From the NCBI GenBank assembly GCA_031261245.1, contig JAISKU010000015.1, positions 1-19,939 of the forward strand: DNA of 19,939 nt, given 5' to 3'. The notes beneath the pieces are model-generated. The model was not told where the DNA came from. It ran no database searches and saw only the letters and a list, made by a program, of their open reading frames with translations. The stretch comes from Oscillospiraceae bacterium. Its GTDB lineage: Bacteria; Bacillota; Clostridia; Oscillospirales; Oscillospiraceae. The position numbers were made by a program, and so were the translations under genes. Positions within the stretch are counted from its first letter, which is position 1. Each line of letters begins with the position of its first letter. Positions 1 to 7,013 of the stretch are shown here, piece after piece.

Positions 1-1223
1 TTTTCCGGCAGCTCAAACAGCCGCGTCAGCAGATAGGCGAGCGTCGATTTTCCGGAGCCCGTCGCCCCGAGAATACCGAGCGTCCCGCCGCCGGGACATC
101 GCAGGTTTATATCGCGCAAAACCTCGTTCTCCCCGTAGGTGAACGACACATTTTCAAACACAATATCCCCGTCCATCGGCGGCTTCACCGCGTCGGGAGG
201 GGAGGGCTCCGGCTCCGCGTCGAGTATCTCCCTAAGGCGCGAGAGCGACACGCCCGTCTTGCTCATCTCGGAGAGCGTCCGGCCCATCTGCCGCACGGGC
301 CACGCGATATTCTGCGTCAGGCTTATAAACACAATAAAATCGCCGAGCGATATCTTCCCGTCCGCCGCGAAAAACCCGCCGACCGTGATGACGGCCAGCA
401 GCGACGCCGCCGAGACGATGTCACCGACGCCCCAGTACACGCCGAGCGTGTAGCCGAGCGCGATCCACTTGTCCGCGAGCGTGTCGTTGTACCTGTCGAA
501 CTTGTCCGTCTCGTACTTCTCCCGCCCGAACGCCCGCACGACGCGCACGCCCGTCAGATTCTCCTGTACGGAAGTCGTCAGATCGCCCTCCGCCTCGTCG
601 CACCTGCGGAACTCGCGCGAGACGCGCCCGTTGAAAAACACCGTGTACCCCAGAATCAGCGGCACAAACGCCGTCACGACGAGCGAAATCGTGACGTTGA
701 TGGAAAACATCATAATCAGCGCCACGACGAGCAGAATCACCGTGCGCGTGACCTCGATGAGCTGGTCTGACACAAATCTCCGCGTCGTCTCCACGTCGGA
801 GGTGCAGCGCTGGATTATGTCGCCCGTCTGATTCTCCGTGTGCCACTTGAACGGCAGACTCTGAATGTGCGAAAAGAGCGTGTCGCGCGCCGTTTTAATA
901 AAGCTCTCGCTCCCGGCGGACAGCGCGGCGCGCGAGGCGAGGTTGAACACCCCGGACGCGACGGCGCACACCGCGACGGCGATTACGCACGTGAAAAGTC
1001 CCGGCTTGCCGCCCGACAGCGCGTTCAGCAGAACCGCGACGGCGCGCGACGGTGCCTCGCCGCCCGCCGCGATAATGCCGTCAACCGCGTATCCGATGAC
1101 GCGCGGCATGAGGAAGCTTGCGATTATGCTAACGCCCGCCGCCGCAATCGCGAGCAAAAACCACCGCTTCGCCCCCGCGAGAAAGCGCGAGAGCATACGC
1201 GGCGCGGTCATCCCTTTTTTCAT
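1..1223 (-). CDS. ABC exporter, fused membrane and ATPase domains (C-terminus missing)
   Basis: Half-transporter of the ABCB/MsbA-like exporter type, which moves hydrophobic compounds, lipids or peptides out of the cell using ATP; the substrate cannot be read from the sequence. About 407 residues are visible. A hydrophobic membrane domain fills roughly residues 20-300, with the first membrane helix at 21-39. A segment reading HTENQTGDIIQR is the usual exporter coupling region. The nucleotide-binding domain begins near residue 340, and the Walker A motif GATGSGKST lies at 386-394, just before the window edge. Signature, Walker B and H-loop motifs lie outside the window. The ATG at 1223 is preceded by GAGG five bases upstream; a second ATG four codons on is possible. 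The gene follows ylbJ on the same strand after a 61-base gap that holds a candidate promoter of its own. Such exporters often work as heterodimers, so a partner may lie beyond the edge. Confidence 0.93.
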   Translation of the reverse strand, partial: MKKGMTAPRMLSRFLAGAKRWFLLAIAAAGVSIIASFLMPRVIGYAVDGIIAAGGEAPSRAVAVLLNALSGGKPGLFTCVIAVAVCAVASGVFNLASRAALSAGSESFIKTARDTLFSHIQSLPFKWHTENQTGDIIQRCTSDVETTRRFVSDQLIEVTRTVILLVVALIMMFSINVTISLVVTAFVPLILGYTVFFNGRVSREFRRCDEAEGDLTTSVQENLTGVRVVRAFGREKYETDKFDRYNDTLADKWIALGYTLGVYWGVGDIVSAASLLAVITVGGFFAADGKISLGDFIVFISLTQNIAWPVRQMGRTLSEMSKTGVSLSRLREILDAEPEPSPPDAVKPPMDGDIVFENVSFTYGENEVLRDINLRCPGGGTLGILGATGSGKSTLAYLLTRLFELPE

Positions 1224-1252
1224 AAATACCTCGTAATTTTTCTTATGTACAG

Positions 1253-1281
1253 ATAATGCCACAAAACCGCGAAAAATTCAA
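1253..1281 (-). promoter_or_regulatory. Candidate sigma-A promoter of the ABC exporter
   Basis: On the minus strand, TTGAAT (1276-1281) is followed after 17 bases by CATTAT (1253-1258), with TGG directly in front as an extended -10. Start of transcription would fall near 1246, giving a leader of about 23 bases that contains the GAGG site. The hexamers are only partial matches, so this is a candidate. It would let the exporter be expressed apart from ylbJ. Confidence 0.35.
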
Positions 1282-1284
1282 GAG

Positions 1285-2445
1285 CTATTTGACGTTTTGC
1301 CGCGCGGCGACGCGCGCGCCCATGACAAACAAGAAAAACAGCGCGAGCGCCGCGGTGCACGACGCGATAAGCGCGCGACGGAACCCGATTTCCGCGATAC
1401 CCGTGACCTGCTGCGCGAGATACGCCGCCGGAACGTCGAGCGCCGTGACGCGCGAGAGCAGAAACACGAGCGCGGCGGAGAGCACGCCCTGCAAAAACTT
1501 CCCCATGATGTACGTTTTCACGGAAAGCCCGCTCTCGCCGATAAAAGACAGCACCTGCGAGTGCACGGACAAGCCGGCCCAGCCGAGCATGAACGCCGCC
1601 ATCGCGACGGAGCCCGTGAGCTGCCCCTCCACGCCCTTCAGCGTCCAGACGCCCGAGGATATCTCAATAAAACCGGTCAGCAGCCGCTCCGCCCACTTCT
1701 CGCTGAAGCCGAGCGGGTCGAACGCGCGGCCGAGCAGCGCGGCGAGGCTCGGAATCGCGCCGGAGATGAACAACATTTTGATAAAAACCGTAAAAAATAT
1801 GACGAACCCGCAGATATTCACCGTCGATTGAAACGAGCTCTTCACGGAGTCCGTGAACGCCGCCGCGAGACCTTTGGGCCGCTGCGTTGACGCCGGACGC
1901 GAGCCCGCGCGCGGATTGCGCCGCCCCCACCCGCGAAACAGTATCCCCACAGTGATAGACGCGAGCGTGTGCGCGAGGTACAGCAGAAGCCCGATTCTGC
2001 CGCTCGAGAACACCCCCGCGCCGACGACGCCGAAGATGAACGCCGGCCCGGAGTTGTTGCAGAACGACAGCAGCCGCTCCGCCTCCGCCTTTGTGCAGCT
2101 CCCGTTCTCGTACAGTGCTATGACGGTCTTTGCCCCGACGGGATACCCGCCGATGAAGCCGAGCGCGAATGCCGCGACGCACGAGCCGGAGACGTTGAAA
2201 AGCGGCCGCATGACGGGCTCAAGCGCGCGGCCGAGGTACCGCGTCACGCCCGTCTCGACGATGAGCGAGGAGAGCACAAAAAACGGGAACAGCGACGGCA
2301 CAATCACGTTCCCGCAGAGCGCGAGACCGTCCTTCGCCGCCGCCACGGACTCCTTGGGAAACACGACGAGCGCGATTACCGCGACGGTGAGCGCGGCGAG
2401 GACGAGTACGTCGATTATTTTCTTTCTGTGTTCAGCAAGCGCCAT
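1285..2445 (-). CDS. ylbJ: Sporulation integral membrane protein YlbJ
   Basis: Polytopic membrane protein of the nucleoside-recognition (Gate) family, YlbJ branch. In Bacillus subtilis ylbJ is a sigma-E gene of the mother cell and its loss gives heat-sensitive spores; the transported species is not known. The protein has about eight hydrophobic segments, the characteristic GYPVGAK motif shortly after the third one, and a conserved CNNSGPAF stretch, all typical of YlbJ. Length (386 residues) suits the family. An upstream ATG at 2469 is possible, but the ATG at 2445 has GGAGGG (2454-2459) at the right distance and is preferred. The gene is divergent from yqfC-yqfD, another sporulation pair, with fewer than 90 bases between the two starts, which suggests joint control in the mother cell. 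Confidence 0.9.
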   Translation of the reverse strand: MALAEHRKKIIDVLVLAALTVAVIALVVFPKESVAAAKDGLALCGNVIVPSLFPFFVLSSLIVETGVTRYLGRALEPVMRPLFNVSGSCVAAFALGFIGGYPVGAKTVIALYENGSCTKAEAERLLSFCNNSGPAFIFGVVGAGVFSSGRIGLLLYLAHTLASITVGILFRGWGRRNPRAGSRPASTQRPKGLAAAFTDSVKSSFQSTVNICGFVIFFTVFIKMLFISGAIPSLAALLGRAFDPLGFSEKWAERLLTGFIEISSGVWTLKGVEGQLTGSVAMAAFMLGWAGLSVHSQVLSFIGESGLSVKTYIMGKFLQGVLSAALVFLLSRVTALDVPAAYLAQQVTGIAEIGFRRALIASCTAALALFFLFVMGARVAARQNVK

Positions 2446-2533
2446 ATCCCTATCCCTCCGCCCTAACATTTCTATGTGCTAAAGTGCTATTTTTTTCCTC
2501 ATACGTCATAAATTTATCTGTGGGGTGGTTAAA

Positions 2534-2806
2534 ATGGGAAGAGGAAGAAACGCCGCCGCGCGCTTTGCGGAGAGGTTCGACATACCCGACGACGCGTTCT
2601 CCGGCGTGTCGCGGCTAACGCTCACGGGGGAGCGCCGACTGCACATAGAGCGCCATCGCGGCATTTTGGAGTACGGCAGGGAGCTCATCTCCGTAAACTG
2701 CGGCAAAAAAATACTCAGCGTTTACGGCGCGAAGCTCGACCTCGTGTCCATGAGCGCGGAGGAGCTGCTCATAACGGGCGAGATACAGCGCATTGAATTT
2801 TCATAA
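2534..2806 (+). CDS. yqfC: Sporulation protein YqfC
   Basis: Small protein (90 residues) of the YabP/YqfC family, found in endospore formers and expressed in the mother cell in Bacillus. Its biochemical role is unknown. The conserved core is visible: a central stretch with HIERHRGILEY, a strand with ISVNCGKKILSVYG, and a C-terminal part (LLITGEIQRIEF) that matches the usual family end. A GTG at 2525 would add three residues, but GGGGTGG at 2522-2528 is better placed for the ATG at 2534. It is followed after nine bases by yqfD, the invariant partner in this family. It is the first gene of a long co-directional cluster. Confidence 0.9.
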   Translation: MGRGRNAAARFAERFDIPDDAFSGVSRLTLTGERRLHIERHRGILEYGRELISVNCGKKILSVYGAKLDLVSMSAEELLITGEIQRIEFS

Positions 2807-2815
2807 GGAGCGGTC

Positions 2816-4024
2816 ATGAGACAAAGAGCGATTAATCTCGCGCGCGGCGTTGTCCGCGTCGAGGTGATGTGCCGGTATCCGGAGCGGTTTATCAACCTGT
2901 GCGCGTCGAACAACATCGAGTTCTGGGGCATGGAGCGCGCGGACACGGGCGAGGTGCGCGCGTATTTTCACACGGGCGGCTTCAAGCGCCTGCGCGAGCT
3001 GTCGGCAAAGCACGGCTTTGAGGTCACGCGCATATCGCGCGCGGGCGCGCCCTCGCTTTTCGGAAAGCTCCGGAAACGCTACGTGCTCATCGCGGGCGTG
3101 CTGCTGTTCGTGCTCGCGACGCGCGCGCTGTCGCTGTTCGTGTGGGACATACGCGTTTTAGGCAACGAAAACGTGCCGTCGTCGCTGATTCTGGAGAACC
3201 TCAAATCCCTCGGCTTCTCCTACGGCACGTTCGGCCCGGGCGTCAAATCCGAGCAGCTCGCGAACAAACTCATACTCGCGCTGCCGGAGCTCTCGTGGTT
3301 CGCCGTGAATATCAGCGGCTGCCGCGCCGATGTGCTCGTGCGCGAGCGCACTCCGCGCCCCGAGATAATAGACGTCGACGCCCCGGCGATGGTGCGCGCC
3401 GCGAAATCCGGCGTGATAACGAAGATCAGCGTGCTCGAGGGCGCGTCCGCCGTCACGGTGGGGGACACCGTGCAAACGGGCGACCTGCTTGTCAGCGGCA
3501 TACTCGACACTCGACGCGGCGCGCGCCGCACGGCGCACGCTCTGGCGGAGATCGAGGCGCGCACGTGGTACGAATTATCGGCCGAAATGACGGTCGAGAC
3601 TGTCGTAAAACGCTTCACAGGCGAGAAAAAACGCCGCCACTCAATAATTATCGCGGGAAAAAAGATAAATTTGTATTTTAACAGTAGTATTTCGTGGTCA
3701 GACTATGATAAAATCATAACTGAGAAATTCCCGCCTCTCCCCGGCGGCGCGAGCTTGCCAATCAAGCTCGTCACCGAGAGCTTTGACAAATACGAGCCCG
3801 TCACGACGGAGCAGAGCCGCGAGCGCGTGGAGCGCACGCTCAGGGAGGGGCTGACCGCGCGATTGAGGGAAGCCGTGGGCGACGGCGAGGTGCGCGCGGT
3901 AAGCTGGGACGTTTTCGAGAAAAACGGCGTCATAACCGTGACGCTCAACGCGGAGTGCTCGGAGCAAATCGCGGTGTCCGCGCCGTTCACCGCGCAGGAG
4001 CGCGCAAGCGCCGGAATACAATAA
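2816..4024 (+). CDS. yqfD: Sporulation protein YqfD
   Basis: Membrane-anchored sporulation protein of the YqfD family (402 residues, usual length about 390-400). In Bacillus it belongs to the mother-cell regulon together with yqfC; its molecular role is not settled. The N-terminal 80 residues form a small soluble domain. A single strong membrane segment lies at about 89-110, and the large C-terminal part is predicted to lie outside the mother-cell cytoplasm. This part starts with a POTRA-like segment (WDIRVLGNENVPSSLILENL), a fold seen in proteins of trans-envelope complexes. AAGGAG lies six to seven bases before the ATG. The gene sits nine bases after yqfC and 22 bases before phoH, the standard firmicute order. 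Confidence 0.92.
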   Translation: MRQRAINLARGVVRVEVMCRYPERFINLCASNNIEFWGMERADTGEVRAYFHTGGFKRLRELSAKHGFEVTRISRAGAPSLFGKLRKRYVLIAGVLLFVLATRALSLFVWDIRVLGNENVPSSLILENLKSLGFSYGTFGPGVKSEQLANKLILALPELSWFAVNISGCRADVLVRERTPRPEIIDVDAPAMVRAAKSGVITKISVLEGASAVTVGDTVQTGDLLVSGILDTRRGARRTAHALAEIEARTWYELSAEMTVETVVKRFTGEKKRRHSIIIAGKKINLYFNSSISWSDYDKIITEKFPPLPGGASLPIKLVTESFDKYEPVTTEQSRERVERTLREGLTARLREAVGDGEVRAVSWDVFEKNGVITVTLNAECSEQIAVSAPFTAQERASAGIQ

Positions 4025-4046
4025 CAAATGATAGAGGAAGATGCCG

Positions 4047-5045
4047 ATGTCGGAAATCACAATGAGCGTGGATAGACTTGAGAATATAATCAGCGTGTTC
4101 GGGTCGTTTGACGAGAATCTGCGCCTCATCGAGGCGGAGCTTGACGTGCGCATCACCGACCGCAACTCGGAGCTCATCTTCTCCGGTGACGCGGAGCGCG
4201 TCGCGGAGGCGGAGCGCGCCGTGAAGGGTCTGCTTACGCTCGCGTCCAAGGGCGAGACGATAGACGCGCGCAACGTGCGCTACGTCATCGGCCTCGTGAA
4301 AAACGGGCAGGACGACAAGGTGGGGGAGCTTCTCAGCGACGTCATCTGCATAACGGCGAAGGGCAAGCCGATAAAGGCGAAAACCCTCGGCCAAAAGGCG
4401 TACATCGACGCGATAAAGAAGAACACCGTAACCCTCGGCGTCGGGCCGGCCGGCACGGGCAAGACGTATATCGCCGTCGCCGCCGCTGTCGAGGCGTTCC
4501 GCAGCAAGTCCGTAAACCGCATAATCCTCACGCGCCCGGCCGTCGAGGCGGGGGAGCGGCTCGGCTTCCTGCCCGGCGATTTGCAGAGCAAGGTCGATCC
4601 GTATCTGCGCCCGCTGTATGACGCGCTCTTTGAGATGTTCGGCGCGGAGACGTACAACAAGTACCTTGAGCGCGGGAATATCGAGGTCGCGCCGCTCGCC
4701 TACATGCGCGGCCGCACGCTCGACGACAGCTTCATAATCCTCGACGAGGCGCAGAACACGTCAAAGGAGCAGATGAAGATGTTCCTCACGCGCCTCGGCT
4801 TCGGCTCAAAAATCGTCATCACGGGCGACATCACGCAGATTGACCTCCCGCCCGACAAGGTTTCCGGGCTCAAGGACGCGATGCGCGTGCTCGAGGGCGT
4901 GAACGACGTCGCGATATGCAAGCTCACGGCGCAGGACGTCGTGCGCCATGTGCTCGTGCAGCGCATAATCGAGGCGTATGAGCGCCGCGAGGGCGCGAAC
5001 AAGCCCGGCTCGTCAATCCCGTCGCCGCAGAGAAAGAAAAAATGA
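4047..5045 (+). CDS. phoH: PhoH family ATPase/ribonucleoside-binding protein
   Basis: Cytoplasmic P-loop ATPase of the PhoH family, in bacteria linked to RNA metabolism through its constant neighbour YbeY. A KH-like N-terminal domain spans about residues 1-100. The helicase-like ATPase core follows with Walker A GPAGTGKT (133-140), a conserved TRPAVEAGE stretch and Walker B FIILDEAQN (229-237). Length of 332 residues is typical. An ATG two codons upstream (4041) is an alternative; the AGAGGA site is better spaced for 4047. Its stop overlaps the ybeY start as ATGA, so the two are probably translationally coupled. In many Firmicutes the seven-helix HD protein PgpH lies between phoH and ybeY; here it is absent. 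Confidence 0.95.
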   Translation: MSEITMSVDRLENIISVFGSFDENLRLIEAELDVRITDRNSELIFSGDAERVAEAERAVKGLLTLASKGETIDARNVRYVIGLVKNGQDDKVGELLSDVICITAKGKPIKAKTLGQKAYIDAIKKNTVTLGVGPAGTGKTYIAVAAAVEAFRSKSVNRIILTRPAVEAGERLGFLPGDLQSKVDPYLRPLYDALFEMFGAETYNKYLERGNIEVAPLAYMRGRTLDDSFIILDEAQNTSKEQMKMFLTRLGFGSKIVITGDITQIDLPPDKVSGLKDAMRVLEGVNDVAICKLTAQDVVRHVLVQRIIEAYERREGANKPGSSIPSPQRKKK

Positions 5046-5620
5046 GGCATAAAATCTACATCAACAACAAAATATCGGACAAGCCGGCGCGCCTCGACCC
5101 GCTTCTTATTCGCCGCGTGGTCAAGTCCGCGCTCGACGCCGAAAACGTCGACGTCCCGTGCGAGATATCCGTGCTGATAACAAACGATTTTGAGATTCAG
5201 GCGATAAACCGCGAGTATCGCGGCATCGACGCCCCGACGGACGTACTAAGCTTCCCGCTGTGCGTGTTCGCGCCCGGCGAATTCAGCGCCGCTGACGGGG
5301 AGACGGACATGTCGAGCGGCCTGCTGCCCCTCGGCGACATCGTGCTGTGCGCCCCGCAGGTGGACAGGCAGGCGGCGGAGTTCGGACAGACGCGCGAGCG
5401 GGAGACGGCATACTTGGTTATACATTCCGTATTGCATCTCCTCGGCTACGACCACTTAGACGAGGGCGAACAGAAAAAGCAGATGCGCGCCCGCGAGAAA
5501 GAAATATTGAAAGAATCAGGTTACACAGCGAACGTAAGTGAGCCGCCGCGGAGCGGCGTAAATATCGAGCGGAGCGTGATTTTCCGCAGGAGGGCTTTGC
5601 CCGACGAGGATGAAAAATGA
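5042..5620 (+). CDS. ybeY: Endoribonuclease YbeY (rRNA maturation factor)
   Basis: Zinc-dependent endoribonuclease that acts on rRNA 3' ends and in ribosome quality control. The metal site is clear: H128, H132 and H138 in the pattern HxxxHLLGYDH (family consensus HGxLHLxGYDH; the Gly is Ser here). The conserved NREYRGIDAPTDVLSFP motif at about 56-72 is also present. With 192 residues it is longer than the usual 150-165, because a charged tail of about 25-30 residues follows the domain; the DNA for this tail is rich in small GC palindromes. The start overlaps phoH and the stop overlaps era (ATGA in both cases), so the three genes form one translational unit. Confidence 0.94.
   Translation: MRHKIYINNKISDKPARLDPLLIRRVVKSALDAENVDVPCEISVLITNDFEIQAINREYRGIDAPTDVLSFPLCVFAPGEFSAADGETDMSSGLLPLGDIVLCAPQVDRQAAEFGQTRERETAYLVIHSVLHLLGYDHLDEGEQKKQMRAREKEILKESGYTANVSEPPRSGVNIERSVIFRRRALPDEDEK
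5544..5558 (+). repeat. Short GC inverted repeat in the ybeY tail
   Basis: CGCCGC and GCGGCG pair around a GGA loop inside the coding DNA of the YbeY C-terminal extension. Further small palindromes follow (for example GGC-TTT-GCC near 5594-5602). The stretch reads as peptide rich in Arg, Pro and acidic residues. It may be a short dispersed element that became coding, but only one copy of this composite is visible in the window. Confidence 0.4.
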
Positions 5621-6513
5621 TTAACAAAAACGCCATGATAACAATCGCCGGACGCCCGAACGTCGGCAAATCCACGCTCATCAACGCGCTCACGGGCGAA
5701 AAAATCGCCATCGTGACGAACAAGCCGCAGACGACGCGCAACAGGCTGTTCGGCGTGCTGAACAGGGGAGATATACAGTATGTATTCACCGACACGCCCG
5801 GCTTCCACAAGCCGCGCACGAAGCTCGGCGACTACATGGTGAACGTCGTGAAGCAATCCGTAGCCGATGTGGACGCGGTGCTGCTGCTCGTCCCGCCTGT
5901 TCCGACTGTCGGCACGCAGGAGAGCCTGCTGCTCGAGCGCATACGCGAAACGGGCACTCCTACGGTACTCATAATCAACAAAATCGACACGGTGAAGCCG
6001 GAGGAGATACTGAAGGTAATCGCCGCGTACTCCGCCGCGTATAACTTTGCCGCGGTGGTGCCGATATCGGCGCGACGTGGCGACGGCGTGGAGGAGCTCG
6101 TCGCGGAGCTCGAAAAATACGCGCAGGACGGGCCGGGACTGTTCCCCGAGGGCGTAGTCACCGACCAGCCGGAGAAGCAGGTCGTCGCGGAGCTCGTGCG
6201 CGAAAAGCTGCTGATCTGCCTGCAACGCGAGGTGCCGCACGGCACGGCGGTCGAGGTCACGAAATTCTCGGAACGCGGCGACGAGGACAGCCCGATAATC
6301 GACGTGGACGTGACAATCTACTGCGAAAAGGCGAGCCACAAGGGCATGATAATCGGCAAAAACGGCGCGATGCTCAAAAAAATCGGCAGCCTCGCCCGCG
6401 AGGACATAGAGCGCTTCATGGGCGCAAAGGTGTTCTTGCAGACGTGGGTCAAGGTCAAGGAAAACTGGCGCGACAGCGACGCCGCCGTGCGCAATTTCGG
6501 GTACAGCGAATAG
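5617..6513 (+). CDS. era: GTPase Era
   Basis: Ras-like GTPase that binds the 3' end of 16S rRNA and assists assembly of the small ribosomal subunit. All G motifs are present: G1 GRPNVGKST (12-20), the TT of the G2 loop near 39-40, G3 DTPG (59-62), G4 NKID (121-124) and G5 SAR (151-153). The C-terminal KH domain carries the IIGKNG loop (245-250) and the usual ending on a W-V-K-V-K-E-N-W stretch. The length of 298 residues is standard. The start overlaps the ybeY stop by ATGA, with GAGGATG just upstream inside ybeY. The partnership of YbeY and Era in 16S rRNA maturation is well known. The next gene (a transposase-like ORF) begins only four bases after the stop. Confidence 0.97.
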   Translation: MINKNAMITIAGRPNVGKSTLINALTGEKIAIVTNKPQTTRNRLFGVLNRGDIQYVFTDTPGFHKPRTKLGDYMVNVVKQSVADVDAVLLLVPPVPTVGTQESLLLERIRETGTPTVLIINKIDTVKPEEILKVIAAYSAAYNFAAVVPISARRGDGVEELVAELEKYAQDGPGLFPEGVVTDQPEKQVVAELVREKLLICLQREVPHGTAVEVTKFSERGDEDSPIIDVDVTIYCEKASHKGMIIGKNGAMLKKIGSLAREDIERFMGAKVFLQTWVKVKENWRDSDAAVRNFGYSE

Positions 6514-6517
6514 GAAA

Positions 6518-7009
6518 ATGGATTTGCGGGCGCGAAAAGAAAACAGGTTGGGCGGGCACGATTATTCAACCGCAGGATACTATTTTGTGACGTTGTGCGT
6601 AAAGGACAGGCACGAGATATTGGGCGAGGTCGTTCCTGTAGGGGCGCGCATTGCGCGTCCGCAAATCATTTTGTCGGATACAGGAACGGTTGTTGATACG
6701 GCAATACGGAATATTGGCGCGATTTACCCGTCGGCATCCGTTGACAAATACGTAATTATGCCCAATCACATTCACCTGATATTGATTTTGCGCGAAATTG
6801 ACCGCGGACGCGCAATGCGCGCCCCTACAATAGCAACCATCATCAACCAGATGAAAGGGTATGCAACAAAACAAATAGGGTACACAATCTGGCAAAAATT
6901 ATACCACGACCACATTATCCGCGGCGAAGCCGAATATCTCCGCATTTGGGAATACGTCGACGCCAATCCCGCGAAATGGGCGGACGACGAATATTATACA
7001 AATAGGTAA
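6518..7009 (+). CDS. REP-associated tyrosine transposase (Y1_Tnp/RAYT)
   Basis: Single-domain HUH enzyme of the Y1 transposase family, REP-associated type. These are single-copy domesticated relatives of the IS200/IS605 transposases that bind and cut hairpins in single-stranded DNA. Seen: an N-terminal GYYFVTLCVKDR strand, the HUH motif H84-I-H86 within MPNHIHLI, the W-x-K-x-YHDHIIR motif, and a C-terminal helix EYLRIWEYVDANPAKW with the candidate nucleophile Tyr140 or Tyr146. Length (163) is complete for the family. Two copies of a REP-like hairpin element lie inside the coding sequence and are translated: residues 41-48 (VGARIARP) and 96-104 (RGRAMRAPT). Both fall where the family is variable. 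Codon use is richer in A/T than in era and recO, which suggests transfer. It sits between era and recO with four-base gaps and no terminator, so it is probably co-transcribed. No insertion-sequence ends were found around it. Confidence 0.9.
   Translation: MDLRARKENRLGGHDYSTAGYYFVTLCVKDRHEILGEVVPVGARIARPQIILSDTGTVVDTAIRNIGAIYPSASVDKYVIMPNHIHLILILREIDRGRAMRAPTIATIINQMKGYATKQIGYTIWQKLYHDHIIRGEAEYLRIWEYVDANPAKWADDEYYTNR
6638..6660 (+). repeat. REP-like element copy A (inside RAYT gene)
   Basis: 23-nt unit: GTAG foot, then stem arm GGGCGCGC, loop ATT, and arm GCGCGTCC; eight base pairs including one G-T pair. The identity with copy B extends to 26 bp (6637-6662). The copy is read in-frame as Val-Gly-Ala-Arg-Ile-Ala-Arg-Pro within the RAYT protein. 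The GTAG tetranucleotide at the hairpin foot is the signature recognised by the characterised E. coli REP transposase. Confidence 0.85.
6806..6828 (-). repeat. REP-like element copy B (inside RAYT gene, inverted)
   Basis: Reverse-complement copy of the same 23-nt GTAG-hairpin unit, identical over 26 bp (6804-6829) to copy A and separated from it by 141 bases. It is read as Arg-Gly-Arg-Ala-Met-Arg-Ala-Pro-Thr in the RAYT protein, in the variable stretch after the HUH strand. Copies A and B could pair with each other in the mRNA or in single-stranded DNA. Confidence 0.85.
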
Positions 7010-7013
7010 CGCC

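Noticed and set aside
5521..6339. Long minus-strand open frame over ybeY and era
   Set aside because: Era and YbeY motifs are unambiguous on the plus strand; the antisense frame is rich in Arg, His and Val as expected of a shadow.
6638..6828. REP-like copies A and B as a CRISPR array or insertion-sequence ends
   Set aside because: Only two copies, inverted relative to each other and inside an intact reading frame; there is no regular spacing or enclosed second gene.
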